The notes: generated by a model from the letters alone, not told the origin. Shown: positions 51,964-61,120, counted from the stretch's first letter. The stretch: 64,000 bases of DNA from Exiguobacterium mexicanum (GCF_005960665.1 NZ_CP040676.1:506501-570500); one strand, 5' to 3'. Numbers and translations are program-made.

Positions 51964-52317
51964 ATGGACCGTCAACAAGTTGAGTATGTAGAACGTGAGA
52001 ATGCATTTTTGCGGGAACAGTTACATGCACTGACAGACCAAATCGAAACGGTGAAGCAGGACGTGCTCGAAGAAGGTGCGAAACACATTCGCGGCAAAGA
52101 AAACACCGTTCAAAAGATGAAAGATCTTGAGCGTGAACTCCGCCAAGCGAAAGCGAACGTGGATAAGTGGAAACGAGAGGCGCTGAGCGAGAAACAACGC
52201 GTGGAGGAGCTGACGGTGAAAGCCGCTCGGCTCCAAGGCATCGTCGATAAAGTGAAGTCGATTCCGCTCGCTGGTAAACTCGTCACGAAACTCGAACAAG
52301 AAGGAAAACCGTCATGA
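51964..52317 (+). CDS. Small coiled-coil protein of the glycan locus
   Basis: This 117-residue protein is almost entirely one long coiled coil, with heptad-like spacing (VERENAFLREQLHALTDQIETVKQDVLEE, then LERELRQAKANVDKWKREALSEKQRVEELTVKAARL). It ends in a short non-helical part. It overlaps the GT2 gene by ATGA, so it is made with it. It may scaffold the enzymes or measure chain length as Wzz/WbdD-like coiled coils do; that is inference from context only. Confidence 0.6.
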   Translation: MDRQQVEYVERENAFLREQLHALTDQIETVKQDVLEEGAKHIRGKENTVQKMKDLERELRQAKANVDKWKREALSEKQRVEELTVKAARLQGIVDKVKSIPLAGKLVTKLEQEGKPS

Positions 52318-53615
52318 GTCACTACGATGAGCTGTTAGCCGAAATCGTCGCCGAGAAGAAAGAGTGGAACCGATTCGTCGATCGAACGTTTGAATCGGTC
52401 AAACTCCCGACTTGGTTTGACGAATCAATGGTACGGGGAATCAGTGTCATCGTGGCCTCTCATGATTCGGAAGACCGTCTCGCGGCCTGTCTTGCCTCGC
52501 TCGACGCCCAGACGCTCGACGCGTCGCTCATCGAATGGGTACTCGTCTTCAATGGGGAGAAACGCGAGCAGTTACGGGACGTGAGTGAGCGTTTTGGCCG
52601 AGATGTGACCGTGCATCGTCTGCTTGAAGAAGAGGCGAACGTGAGCATCGCGAGAAATCGCGGGCTCGAGACGGCGACGCGTCAATTTGTGACCTTTTTA
52701 GATGAGGACGACACGTTCAGTCCGACCTATTTAGAACGACTATTCAGCGCGGCCCTACCAGACCGGGTTGTAATCGCCGACATTCAAGACGTCGATCCCG
52801 ACGGCAACGCTCTCGGTTCACCGCTCCATCGCGAGTTCGAACGGCTCGCTGGCGGTGAGTGGGCCTATGAGCAGATGGCGCAACTCTTGACGTTGAACGC
52901 CTGCAAGCTAATTCCTTCGGTGTATGCGAAACATATCCGTTACGAACCGACACTCCGGAGCGGGGAGGACGTCGTATACTTCTCGACGCTCTTTTCGACA
53001 TATGCACCGGCAGTTACGGTGTTACCACCCGACACAGACGCCGTTTACTTCCGTCAAGTGAGGGACAATTCGGTATCGCGCCAAGGCGTGAGCCGTGAGT
53101 TCTCGATTCGTCAGCGTCTCGCCGTCATCAAAGCGCTCGATGAACTGCTCATCCAAGCGAATGACCCGTCGCGCCGACTCATCGAACGGAAGATGGACGC
53201 GCAGACGTCGATGATGAGCCTCTATGTGAAAGATCATCCCGATGAACGCGCCGCCATCCGTGAACTCGTGGTCGCGACCGGGTTGTCTTACTTCTCATTC
53301 AGCATTTTGAACCAGCACGCGGCAACGGTCGGACTCATTGTAGGGGAAAACCTCGAGAACGTGGAGCGACTCGTCGGGAACTACCCGGACGAGTCGATTT
53401 TGCGCGTTTACTTGCTTAGTCCGTTCACTCGCGGTAAACTTGCCGAAGTCGTCCGACCGGAAGTATTCCGTCGTCTGACGTTCGCAAATATGACTTCGGT
53501 GTCGAATTGGTCATTATTGCCCGAAGTTTGTTATAGTTTAGGGGATGTGCGAGCGGCTGCCTTATGCGCAGAATACATGCTTGGAACGACCGTGCGAGCG
53601 GTTCCGTCCGCGTAA
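52314..53615 (+). CDS. GT2 glycosyltransferase
   Basis: This 433-residue protein has a GT-A domain (about 43-260): GISVIVASHDSEDRLAACLASLDAQTL, then NVSIARNRGLETATRQFVTFLDEDDTFSP, where DEDD serves as the DXD metal site, then RSGEDVVYF with the catalytic base. The remaining 170 residues are helical and unassigned. It has no membrane helix, so it acts at the cytoplasmic face. It probably adds one sugar to the polymer of this locus. Confidence 0.82.
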   Translation: MSHYDELLAEIVAEKKEWNRFVDRTFESVKLPTWFDESMVRGISVIVASHDSEDRLAACLASLDAQTLDASLIEWVLVFNGEKREQLRDVSERFGRDVTVHRLLEEEANVSIARNRGLETATRQFVTFLDEDDTFSPTYLERLFSAALPDRVVIADIQDVDPDGNALGSPLHREFERLAGGEWAYEQMAQLLTLNACKLIPSVYAKHIRYEPTLRSGEDVVYFSTLFSTYAPAVTVLPPDTDAVYFRQVRDNSVSRQGVSREFSIRQRLAVIKALDELLIQANDPSRRLIERKMDAQTSMMSLYVKDHPDERAAIRELVVATGLSYFSFSILNQHAATVGLIVGENLENVERLVGNYPDESILRVYLLSPFTRGKLAEVVRPEVFRRLTFANMTSVSNWSLLPEVCYSLGDVRAAALCAEYMLGTTVRAVPSA

Positions 53616-53639
53616 TCCAGTTTTGTCATGAAAATGTAA

Positions 53640-53669
53640 TTGCTTATCAATTCCTATCAGGAGTATAAT
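53640..53669 (+). promoter_or_regulatory. Internal promoter before the UDP-ManNAc dehydrogenase gene
   Basis: TTGCTT (53640-53645) and TATAAT (53664-53669) are 18 bases apart, about 94 bases before the start codon. The gap from 53616 to 53762 also marks a break in the operon. Confidence 0.6.
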
Positions 53670-53762
53670 GGGTTTGATTTTTGGTGAATTCTTAAACAAA
53701 GTGAAATGTTAAGCAATATTCAGTGACCAGTGTCACTAACATCTATGGAGGTAAGCCCAACT

Positions 53763-55052
53763 ATGAAAGTATGTACAATCGGATTAGGATATATTGGACT
53801 CCCAACGTCTGCAGTCTTCGCACAATATGGTGTCGATGTACTCGGCGTAGACATCCATCAGTCAGTCGTTGATAAATTGAACCGTGGTGAGATCCACATC
53901 GAAGAGCCAGGCCTCGGAGACGTCGTGAAAGAAGTCGTCGCGAAAGGCAAGTTCCGTGCTTCGCTCGAACCAGAGAAAGCAGATGCGTTCATCATCGCCG
54001 TTCCAACACCGAACAACGATGACGAGCATAAGTCGTGTGACCTCACATACGTGTTGGATGCAACGCGCAAAGTATTGCCATATGTTGAAAAAGGCAACGT
54101 CATCATCGTCGAGTCGACGATCGCACCACGTACGATGGATGATTTTGTGAAACCGGTTGTCGAAGAAGCCGGCTTCATCGTCGGTGAAGACATCTTCCTC
54201 GTTCACTGCCCAGAGCGTGTCCTTCCTGGACAAATCTTGCACGAACTCGTCTACAACAACCGCATCGTCGGTGGTATCACACCAGACTGTGCCGAAGCCG
54301 GTGCTAAAGTATACGGTACGTTCGTAAAAGGTGAAATCATCAAGACGGACGCGAAAACGGCTGAAATGTCGAAGTTGATGGAAAACACGTTCCGTGACGT
54401 CAACATCGCGCTTGCGAACGAACTTGCGAAAGTGTGTAACGCGCTCGACATTAACGTCCTCGACGTCATCGAGATGGCGAACAAGCACCCACGCGTCAAC
54501 CTTCATAGCCCAGGACCAGGTGTCGGTGGCCACTGTCTCGCGGTTGACCCATACTTCATCGTCGCGAAACAACCAGAACTCGCGAAAATCATCAAGTTGT
54601 CACGTGACACAAACGTCTCGATGCCAGCTTATGTCGTTGAAAACGTTCAAAAACTCGTATCGGGTCAAACGGATGCGAAAATCGCCGCGTTCGGCGTAAC
54701 GTACAAAGGAAACGTAGATGACATGCGTGAAAGCCCAGCCGTCGAAATCATCGAATTGATGCTCGAACAAGGCATGAACGTCGCCGTGCACGATCCACAC
54801 GTTGAAGTATCGTCGTCGAAACACTTCGACCTCGTCTCGAAAGAAGAAGCAATCAAAGATGCGGACATCGTTCTCGTCCTCGTTGACCATAACGAATTCA
54901 AAGCGCTCGACTTCAACGAGTTGAACGCAGCGATGCATCGTCCGATGATCTTTGATACACGTAATATCGTGAAGGCTGATGACAGCGACCTCGCGGTTGT
55001 AAACTACGGAAACTTGTACGAATACGTCAACGGAAAAGTAACGTTGGCTTAA
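53763..55052 (+). CDS. wecC: UDP-N-acetyl-D-mannosaminuronate dehydrogenase (WecC type)
   Basis: This 429-residue enzyme oxidises UDP-ManNAc to UDP-ManNAcA with NAD. The dinucleotide site is GLGYIGLP (7-14), ESTIAPRTMDDFV follows in the middle, and the catalytic cysteine is Cys258 in GGHCLAVDPYF, the motif of the UDP-ManNAc/UDP-GlcNAc dehydrogenase branch. The start at 53763 has GGAGG 11 bases before it; an ATG 18 bases upstream lacks an RBS. Its neighbour at 56.7 kb makes the substrate, UDP-ManNAc. Codon use is more A/T-rich at third positions than in the upstream glycosyltransferases, which may reflect high expression. Confidence 0.88.
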   Translation: MKVCTIGLGYIGLPTSAVFAQYGVDVLGVDIHQSVVDKLNRGEIHIEEPGLGDVVKEVVAKGKFRASLEPEKADAFIIAVPTPNNDDEHKSCDLTYVLDATRKVLPYVEKGNVIIVESTIAPRTMDDFVKPVVEEAGFIVGEDIFLVHCPERVLPGQILHELVYNNRIVGGITPDCAEAGAKVYGTFVKGEIIKTDAKTAEMSKLMENTFRDVNIALANELAKVCNALDINVLDVIEMANKHPRVNLHSPGPGVGGHCLAVDPYFIVAKQPELAKIIKLSRDTNVSMPAYVVENVQKLVSGQTDAKIAAFGVTYKGNVDDMRESPAVEIIELMLEQGMNVAVHDPHVEVSSSKHFDLVSKEEAIKDADIVLVLVDHNEFKALDFNELNAAMHRPMIFDTRNIVKADDSDLAVVNYGNLYEYVNGKVTLA

Positions 55053-55066
55053 CCTGTGTGCCCACT

Positions 55067-55864
55067 ATGATCAAAGCCTCGAAGCAAGTATTCATCGAAT
55101 TATGGGAGAGTCTCTATTTAATTGTGAGACTCTCTCTATATGAAACGAAAAGTCGCTACTCGATGCAGTACTTCGGATACTTGTGGGAAATCTTGACGCC
55201 AATCATTCAAATCAGCATCTATTGGCTCGTCTTCGGGTTCGGTCTACGTGCGGGTCGAGACGTTGGTGATGTCCCGTTCCTCCCATGGCTCGTCTCCGGA
55301 ATTGTGCCATGGTTCTTCTTTGGACCGGCCATCGTCAGTGGTTCTCGATCCGTTTTTTCGAAGATTGCACTCGTCTCGAAGATGAGTTTTCCGATTAGCA
55401 CCATCCCGGCGTACGTGATCTTGTCGGAATTATACCGGCACGTCGCGATGGTCGTGATCGCGTTCATCTTGATGATGGCGTTTGGCATCAGTGAAGGCTG
55501 GAACATCTTGTTCTTGCCGTACTTGTTACTCAGTGCGCTCGCGTTCCTTTACGCGTTCTCACTCTTGACGTCAGCACTGGCCACAATTATCCGCGACTTT
55601 CAAAATTTGCTGTCACAAATTATTCGGATGATGCTTTATTTACTACCGATCTTCTGGCAACCGACTGGGACGCTTGAAACGATTCTCATGATCAACCCGC
55701 TCTACTACTTGGTGGAAGGGTACCGATCGATGTTCCTTGGGACGGATTGGCTCATGCAAAATCTGGGCTATGGCCTCTACTTCTGGGGCTTCACGCTTGT
55801 GACGTTCCTAATCGGTTCGGCGATTCACGTTCGTTTCCGTCGCTACTTCATTGACTATATTTAA
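55067..55864 (+). CDS. tagG: TagG-like polysaccharide ABC exporter permease
   Basis: This 265-residue ABC-2 permease has six membrane helices. LYETKSRYSMQYFGYLWEILTPIIQISIYWLVF near the N-terminus and the RIMRM/SQIIRMMLYLLPIFWQPTG region are typical of TagG/Wzm proteins, which export wall teichoic acid or O-antigen-type chains across the membrane. A weak RBS and the short gap to the upstream stop suggest translational coupling. The following gene is the ATPase. Confidence 0.85.
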   Translation: MIKASKQVFIELWESLYLIVRLSLYETKSRYSMQYFGYLWEILTPIIQISIYWLVFGFGLRAGRDVGDVPFLPWLVSGIVPWFFFGPAIVSGSRSVFSKIALVSKMSFPISTIPAYVILSELYRHVAMVVIAFILMMAFGISEGWNILFLPYLLLSALAFLYAFSLLTSALATIIRDFQNLLSQIIRMMLYLLPIFWQPTGTLETILMINPLYYLVEGYRSMFLGTDWLMQNLGYGLYFWGFTLVTFLIGSAIHVRFRRYFIDYI

Positions 55865-55877
55865 GGAGCGGTGACGT

Positions 55878-56735
55878 ATGAGCTACCAAGTAAAGTTTGA
55901 AAACGTATCGAAGCGGTACACGTTGTACCGAAAACAAAGTGATAAGTTAAAAGAAGTATTGTTCAATCGGGCGAACGGGAAGCAGTTCTATGCGCTCCGT
56001 AACGTCACGTTCGAAGTCCCGCCTGGGGAAGTCGTCGGCATTCTCGGAATTAACGGTTCAGGAAAATCGACGATGTCGAACCTTCTGTCAGACGTGATTC
56101 CGCCGACCCACGGGAAAATCGAGTTGCGCGGGAAGCCTTCGCTCATCGCCATCTCGTCTGGGCTCAACGGGAACTTGACCGGGATGGAGAACATCGAACT
56201 GAAATGTCTCATGCTCGGTATGGACAAGCATCAAATCAAGGCAATCACCCCGGAAATCATCGAGTTCGCTGACATTGGCGACTTTATCGATCAACCGGTC
56301 AAAACGTACTCGAGTGGGATGAAGTCACGGCTCGGGTTTGCCATCTCCATCAACATCAACCCTGACATCCTTGTCATCGATGAGGCGCTCTCAGTCGGCG
56401 ACCAAACGTTCACCGACCGCTGTCTCGTCAAGATGAATGAGTTTAAAGATGAAGGGAAGACGATTTTCTTCATCAGTCACTCGGTATCGCAAGTCCGGCA
56501 GTTCTGTACACAGGCGATTTGGCTGGAATACGGTGAAATCCGTGAGTATGGACCTGTCAACGAAGTGGCCGACGAATACATGAAGTTTTTGAAATGGTTC
56601 CGGACGCTCGATTCGAAGCGTCAATCGGAATTTAAGCAGCAAAAAATGGAACAACGCACAACGATCGTCGACCAACATGATATCGGTGAGACAATCATTT
56701 TGCCGCGTCACCCCCGAAAAGGAGAATCACTATGA
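55878..56735 (+). CDS. tagH: TagH-like polysaccharide ABC exporter ATPase
   Basis: This 285-residue ATPase has Walker A GINGSGKST (58-66), the signature YSSGMKSRLGFA and Walker B ILVIDEALSVGD. The SALSVGDQTFTDRC and FFISHSVSQVRQFCTQAIWL segments are typical of TagH/Wzt. Only a short C-terminal tail (about 40 residues) follows the ATPase domain, so there is no large carbohydrate-binding Wzt tail. AAGGAGCGGTGACGT precedes the ATG. It overlaps the epimerase gene by four bases. Confidence 0.9.
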   Translation: MSYQVKFENVSKRYTLYRKQSDKLKEVLFNRANGKQFYALRNVTFEVPPGEVVGILGINGSGKSTMSNLLSDVIPPTHGKIELRGKPSLIAISSGLNGNLTGMENIELKCLMLGMDKHQIKAITPEIIEFADIGDFIDQPVKTYSSGMKSRLGFAISININPDILVIDEALSVGDQTFTDRCLVKMNEFKDEGKTIFFISHSVSQVRQFCTQAIWLEYGEIREYGPVNEVADEYMKFLKWFRTLDSKRQSEFKQQKMEQRTTIVDQHDIGETIILPRHPRKGESL

Positions 56736-57844
56736 TTAAAGTTATGACCGTGTTCGGCACGCGTCCCGAAGCCATCAAAATGGCTCCACTCGTTTTGGAG
56801 CTCAAAAACCGTGAAGGGATCGAACCGATCGTCGTCGTCACAGCCCAACATCGGGAGATGCTCGACCAAGTCTTGCAATTGTTCAAAATCACACCAGACT
56901 ATGACCTTGACGTCATGAAGAAGAACCAAACGCTCTTCGACGTGACGACACGCGTTCTTCACGGACTCGATGAAGTCATGAAGGAAGCGAAACCGGACAT
57001 CGTCCTCGTCCATGGGGATACGACGACGACGTTCGCGGCGTCACTCGCGGCGTTCTACAACCAAATCGCCATCGGGCACGTCGAAGCAGGTCTGCGGACG
57101 TACAACAAGTACTCGCCATACCCTGAAGAGATGAATCGTCAATTGACAGGCGTCATGGCTGACCTTCACTTCGCACCGACAGAAACATCGGCTGAAAACT
57201 TGCTTCGCGAGAACAAGAAAGAAGCTGACATCTTTGTCACGGGCAACACGGCAATCGATGCGTTGAAGACGACCGTTCAAGACGGCTACGATAACGAACT
57301 CTTGAACTCGATCACGGCACAAGGTAAACGCCTCGTCTTATTGACGGCGCACCGTCGTGAGAACCTCGGGGAGCCGATGCGGAATATGTTCCGTGCGGTC
57401 CGTCGTTTGATTGAAAAGTATGACGATATCGAAGTGGTCTATCCGGTCCACATGAACCCGATCGTACGGGAACTTGCCGGAGAAATCTTGAATGATCTCG
57501 ATCGTGTCCACTTGATCGAGCCGCTCGACGTGTTCGATTTCCATAACTATGCGTCACGCTCGCACTTGATTTTGACAGATTCAGGTGGCGTACAAGAAGA
57601 AGCACCATCACTCGGCGTACCGGTCCTTGTCCTTCGTGACACGACGGAACGTCCAGAAGGTGTCGCAGCCGGTACACTCAAACTCGCAGGCGTCGAAGAA
57701 GAAGTCATCTTCGGTCTCGCTGACGAGCTCTTGTCTGACGCTGCGGCACACCAAAGCATGGCGAAAGCGTCTAACCCATACGGGGACGGGGAGGCGTCAC
57801 GCCGCATCGTGGATGCTGTTATTGATAAGTTGAGAATGAAGTGA
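56732..57844 (+). CDS. mnaA: UDP-N-acetylglucosamine 2-epimerase
   Basis: This 370-residue enzyme converts UDP-GlcNAc to UDP-ManNAc. FGTRPEAIKMAPLV (8-21), VHGDTTTTFAAS, GHVEAGLRTYNKYSPYPEEMNRQLTG, LTAHRRENLGEPM and DSGGVQEEAPSLGVPVLVLRDTTERPEG are all diagnostic. UDP-ManNAc feeds the adjacent dehydrogenase and may also serve linkage-unit synthesis for wall polymers. It is the last gene of the locus. The third-position base use resembles that of the dehydrogenase gene. Confidence 0.95.
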   Translation: MIKVMTVFGTRPEAIKMAPLVLELKNREGIEPIVVVTAQHREMLDQVLQLFKITPDYDLDVMKKNQTLFDVTTRVLHGLDEVMKEAKPDIVLVHGDTTTTFAASLAAFYNQIAIGHVEAGLRTYNKYSPYPEEMNRQLTGVMADLHFAPTETSAENLLRENKKEADIFVTGNTAIDALKTTVQDGYDNELLNSITAQGKRLVLLTAHRRENLGEPMRNMFRAVRRLIEKYDDIEVVYPVHMNPIVRELAGEILNDLDRVHLIEPLDVFDFHNYASRSHLILTDSGGVQEEAPSLGVPVLVLRDTTERPEGVAAGTLKLAGVEEEVIFGLADELLSDAAAHQSMAKASNPYGDGEASRRIVDAVIDKLRMK

Positions 57845-57989
57845 AAACAGAAAAGGTGATGTAGATGATATGTTCATTGATTCGGTGGACAGATGACATA
57901 TAAAATGGGGTTAATCTGCACTCTGAATAGTAGATATTAAAAAGCCTATTACTTGAACTGCATCAAAAAAAGTAAAAATTAATGATTTG

Positions 57990-58110
57990 TCAGGCTACCT
58001 TGAGAACCTGTGTCCGGTATTCAACTGGACACGGTTTTTTGTTTCTTGATGCGATGATGATTGTAGTAATCTATGTAATGTTAGAAGAGACGTTTAAAGT
58101 AATCCTTATC
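57990..58110 (-). pseudogene. Fragment of an IS3-family OrfB transposase
   Basis: On the minus strand HYIDYYNHHRIKKQK and, after a frame change, PVEYRTQVLKVA and a stop match the end of IS3-family OrfB (usual form YNxxRIKxKLKGxSPVEYR). The middle of that end is partly deleted. Upstream parts are too decayed to read with confidence. Confidence 0.7.
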
Positions 58111-58419
58111 ATCGTCCTTCGTCCACCCCGTCCGGCACGCCCAAGTGCTCATTGATTTTCTCTGGCAGACATTCGGAATAGCAGGAGTACCCAAAAATTC
58201 GCGGTTTTTTGTGCTGTGTGCTAATGATGTTTTCCAACAGGAACGCACACTTTGTCATCATGTAGGGCGGTTATCTTCGTAGAGAATATCTCCGGAAATT
58301 GGGATGATTTTTATCCTATCGGTTGTTATTTCATACTGCTTGTTTACTTTTAACAATGCTTATTTGAAGAGAGGGCACTGAAAAACTTTAAATGTTTTCA
58401 ACTGAAGGCGAGGTAGCCT

Positions 58420-58880
58420 TCTTGCGGCAATCGTAATAGATGTTGCTGCTCTTCTTTGACCAATTCACGGATCAGCACATGCTTTTCGTGGTGCACTTTC
58501 TCAATATCGTCCAGTATGGAAACGGCGAATTAACGATTCATCGAATCGAAATTATGCGTGACAGATGCCGGGAAAAGAAAAATATATCGGAGAACGTCTA
58601 TGAACTGTAGGAAAGCAACTGTCCAGATTGCCTCTTTTTTCGTCGTTCTCGGTTGGTGGACTGTAGAAGATTATCGATTCGAAGCTGTTGCGTCACACCA
58701 CAAATCTCTTCAAAAAGCATTTTGATTCCCGTTAAGAAGCACTTTTAGTTTTCTGAGGGAAGGGCCATGGCTGCCGAGCGAGTACTGAATAGTAAACTCA
58801 TGACGAGTTACTTTCATCAACCGCATGACAATCTTTAACGACTTCCATCCTGTCGAAATCCACCTGTTGCTCAGCCCGAG
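58420..58880 (-). pseudogene. Decayed IS21-type IstA transposase fragment
   Basis: On the minus strand, in shifting frames, one reads EQQVDFDRMEVVKDCHAV, then AMALPSEN, KCFLTGIKMLFEEICGVTQQLRIDNL, and later EKVHHEKHVLIRELVKEEQQHLLRLPQEGYLAF. These follow IS21 IstA from the catalytic core onwards. Stop codons and frameshifts interrupt them. IstB is absent. Confidence 0.7.
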
Positions 58881-58963
58881 AGCACTATAATCGCTCATAG
58901 CTTGTGTCGCAACTTAAACGTTATGGTGAGATTTTGGTTACTAGTAAGTCCTTTTCTTTTCAA

Positions 58964-59018
58964 AAATAGGAGTGCAGAGTTGTATACGTTTCTGTTGCAC
59001 GATTCTGTACTCCTATTT
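58964..59018. repeat. 15-bp inverted repeat in intergenic region
   Basis: AAATAGGAGTGCAGA (58964-58978) and TCTGTACTCCTATTT (59004-59018) are complementary at 14 of 15 positions around 25 bases. No T run follows, so it is not a typical terminator; it could be an element end or an operator. Confidence 0.4.
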
Positions 59019-59224
59019 AGCCCTACAGAACATAGGGAATTAAATTTTTCGTAATAATTAACATGAATTTAAATAAATATTTAAATAAAAAAACATTTTC
59101 AAAAAAGGATTGTTTCTAACGGTTTTGTCCTATATTTTAAAGAAGAGAGATTTTTTTAACAGGCTCTCCGCCATGCAAGTTGTCCTGTTGCTAAATTTGG
59201 GGAAATTTGAAAGGGGAAAAATTA

Positions 59225-61120
59225 ATGTTTTCATCTAAGTCGGAACGTTTATTCACCGGTATGATTGCTGCGGCATTGGCCGTATCGGCAATCGTACCAG
59301 TTGCTTCAGTCGAAGCAAAACAGGGTTCTAAAGATACATACGAAACGAAAAAGTCCGAGGCGATTGAAATCCTGTTGCCGGAGTCACCGCTTGTTTTCAA
59401 GCAAGGAGAAAAAATTACCGGGAAACATTGGATCTTCAACGTGAAAATCGGTAAGCAAGTGAGAAAACAGCCTGTGAATTTGTCGAACCTGTCAACCGCG
59501 AAAATCGGTGAATTTACGGCGCGAGCGACGTATACCCACAAGGGAGAGCGCGTGACTGTGGACATCCCTTATCAAGTAGAGGGGTTCAAGTTGGCTGTGA
59601 TGCACACAAACGACACACATGCCTCGCTTGATAGCGCACCTAAGCGTGCTACGGCGATTAATCAACTTAGACAAGAGAATGCAGATCGTCTGTTGATCGA
59701 TGCGGGAGATGTGTTCTCGGGATCGCTTTACTTCAACGAGTTCAAAGGACTAGCTGATTTGACACTCATGAACTACATGAACTATGACTTGATGGTACCG
59801 GGCAACCATGAATTTGACCTTGGCACAGAGGCGGGGCACCAAGAATTTGCAACTTTTATTCAAAACGCCAAATTCCCGTTCGTCAGTTCGAACGTGGATT
59901 ATAGTGCTGATCAATATTTGAGCAGTCTTTACTCGGATGAGATTGAGCGAAAGCCGTACGATGGAAAATTATACGAAGGCGTCATCAAAGTGGTGGACGG
60001 GAAGAAAGTTGGATTCTTCGGATTGACGACGGAAGACACGGCGAACATCGCTAGTCCAGGACCAATCAAATTCCAACACTATGTTGAAGAAGCCGAGAAA
60101 GCAGTCAAAGCGTTTAAACAGCGCGGTGTCGATCAAATCGTAGCCGTCTCGCACCTAGGGTTCGACGACAATCCGGCAATCGATAATGATTTAGAACTCG
60201 CGAAACGCGTAGAAGGAATTGATGTCATTATTGGTGGTCACTCGCATTCTCGTTTAGACGCACCAGTCGTGGTGGTTGATGGAGAAGAGCCAACTGTAAT
60301 TGTACAAGCGTATCAATATGGGGAATTCCTCGGTACGCTCGATGTCGAGTTTGACCACACGGGGAAAGTTGTTGCACACCAAGGTAAGTTGATTGACATC
60401 AAAGGCTATGCCGCTGATCCGACGGCGGTCAGCTTACTTGCTCCATTTGCAAAAGAAATTGAAAGCATCCGTAACGCCGAGATTGGTGCGACGACGACTG
60501 CGGCATTTGACAACCCGCGTGATGCTGGGGATGTCAACAAACCGAGCGTTCGTAAAAATGAGACGGCGTTAGGGAACTTGATTACGGACGGCATGTTGGA
60601 TCGTGCAAAACAAGTCGACGGCGAAGTTGTCGCAGCGATTCAAAACGCTGGTGGTATCCGTGCGTCAATCAATGCAGGCCCAGTGACGGCAGGTGAAGTA
60701 TTGACAACACTTCCGTTCGGAAATACGCTAGCGGTCATGACGTTGCAAGGAAGCGAACTGTTATCAGCCCTTGAGCGTAGCGTGAGCGTCTACCCAATTG
60801 AGAGTGGCGGTTTCTTGCATATGTCAGGTATGAAGATTGAGTTTGATAGTTCGAAAGCAGCAAATAACCGAATTGTGAAGGCGCAAGTGCTTCGTAATGG
60901 ACAATATGTGGACGTCGTAACGAATGAGAATTATAAGATTGCAACGAACTTCTTTGCTGCAAAAGGTGGGGACAACTACCTTGAGTTTAAAAAGGCATAT
61001 GAAGAGGGTCGTGTGAATGATTTGGGGATTATTGACTGGGAAATCATGCGTGATTATCTCGTGAAACTTCAAACGGTCACACCGACTGTTGAAGGGCGAA
61101 TTGTCGACATTAAGCAGTAA
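59225..61120 (+). CDS. Secreted 5'-nucleotidase/metallophosphatase
   Basis: This 631-residue exported enzyme has a Sec signal peptide (cut near VEA-KQ, residue 31). An unassigned domain of about 90 residues follows. The metallophosphatase domain (about 121-345) has HTNDTH (127-132), DAGDVF, GNHEFD (193-198) and GGHSHSRL. The C-terminal 5'-nucleotidase domain contains NLITDGML, NAGGIR and LPFGNTLAVMTLQG. It likely frees nucleosides and phosphate from nucleotides outside the cell. The ATG at 59225 follows AAAGGGGAAAAATTA. No wall-anchor motif is seen. Its third-position base use is less G/C-rich than that of most genes here. Confidence 0.88.
   Translation: MFSSKSERLFTGMIAAALAVSAIVPVASVEAKQGSKDTYETKKSEAIEILLPESPLVFKQGEKITGKHWIFNVKIGKQVRKQPVNLSNLSTAKIGEFTARATYTHKGERVTVDIPYQVEGFKLAVMHTNDTHASLDSAPKRATAINQLRQENADRLLIDAGDVFSGSLYFNEFKGLADLTLMNYMNYDLMVPGNHEFDLGTEAGHQEFATFIQNAKFPFVSSNVDYSADQYLSSLYSDEIERKPYDGKLYEGVIKVVDGKKVGFFGLTTEDTANIASPGPIKFQHYVEEAEKAVKAFKQRGVDQIVAVSHLGFDDNPAIDNDLELAKRVEGIDVIIGGHSHSRLDAPVVVVDGEEPTVIVQAYQYGEFLGTLDVEFDHTGKVVAHQGKLIDIKGYAADPTAVSLLAPFAKEIESIRNAEIGATTTAAFDNPRDAGDVNKPSVRKNETALGNLITDGMLDRAKQVDGEVVAAIQNAGGIRASINAGPVTAGEVLTTLPFGNTLAVMTLQGSELLSALERSVSVYPIESGGFLHMSGMKIEFDSSKAANNRIVKAQVLRNGQYVDVVTNENYKIATNFFAAKGGDNYLEFKKAYEEGRVNDLGIIDWEIMRDYLVKLQTVTPTVEGRIVDIKQ

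Larger units (their letters stand above)
57845..59224. other. Gene-poor scar with transposase fossils
   Basis: No intact gene is supported in these 1.4 kb. It holds an IS3-type fragment near 57990-58110 and an IS21-type fragment at 58420-58880, both on the minus strand. AT-rich spacer follows, with a 15-bp inverted repeat (58964-59018) and weak promoter-like boxes (TTGTTT at 59110, TATTTT at 59133) before the 5'-nucleotidase gene. Confidence 0.6.

Noticed and set aside
58010-58031. GTGTCCGGTATTCAACTGGACAC as a terminator or repeat
   Set aside because: The short pairing GTGTCC/GGACAC lies inside the IS3 transposase fragment (PVEYRTQ) and is not followed by a proper T run in the needed place.
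58710-58898. A 62-codon minus-strand frame in the scar region
   Set aside because: Another frame of the same stretch reads clearly as IstA (EQQVDFDRMEVVKD and AMALPSEN), so this frame is a by-product of the decayed transposase.
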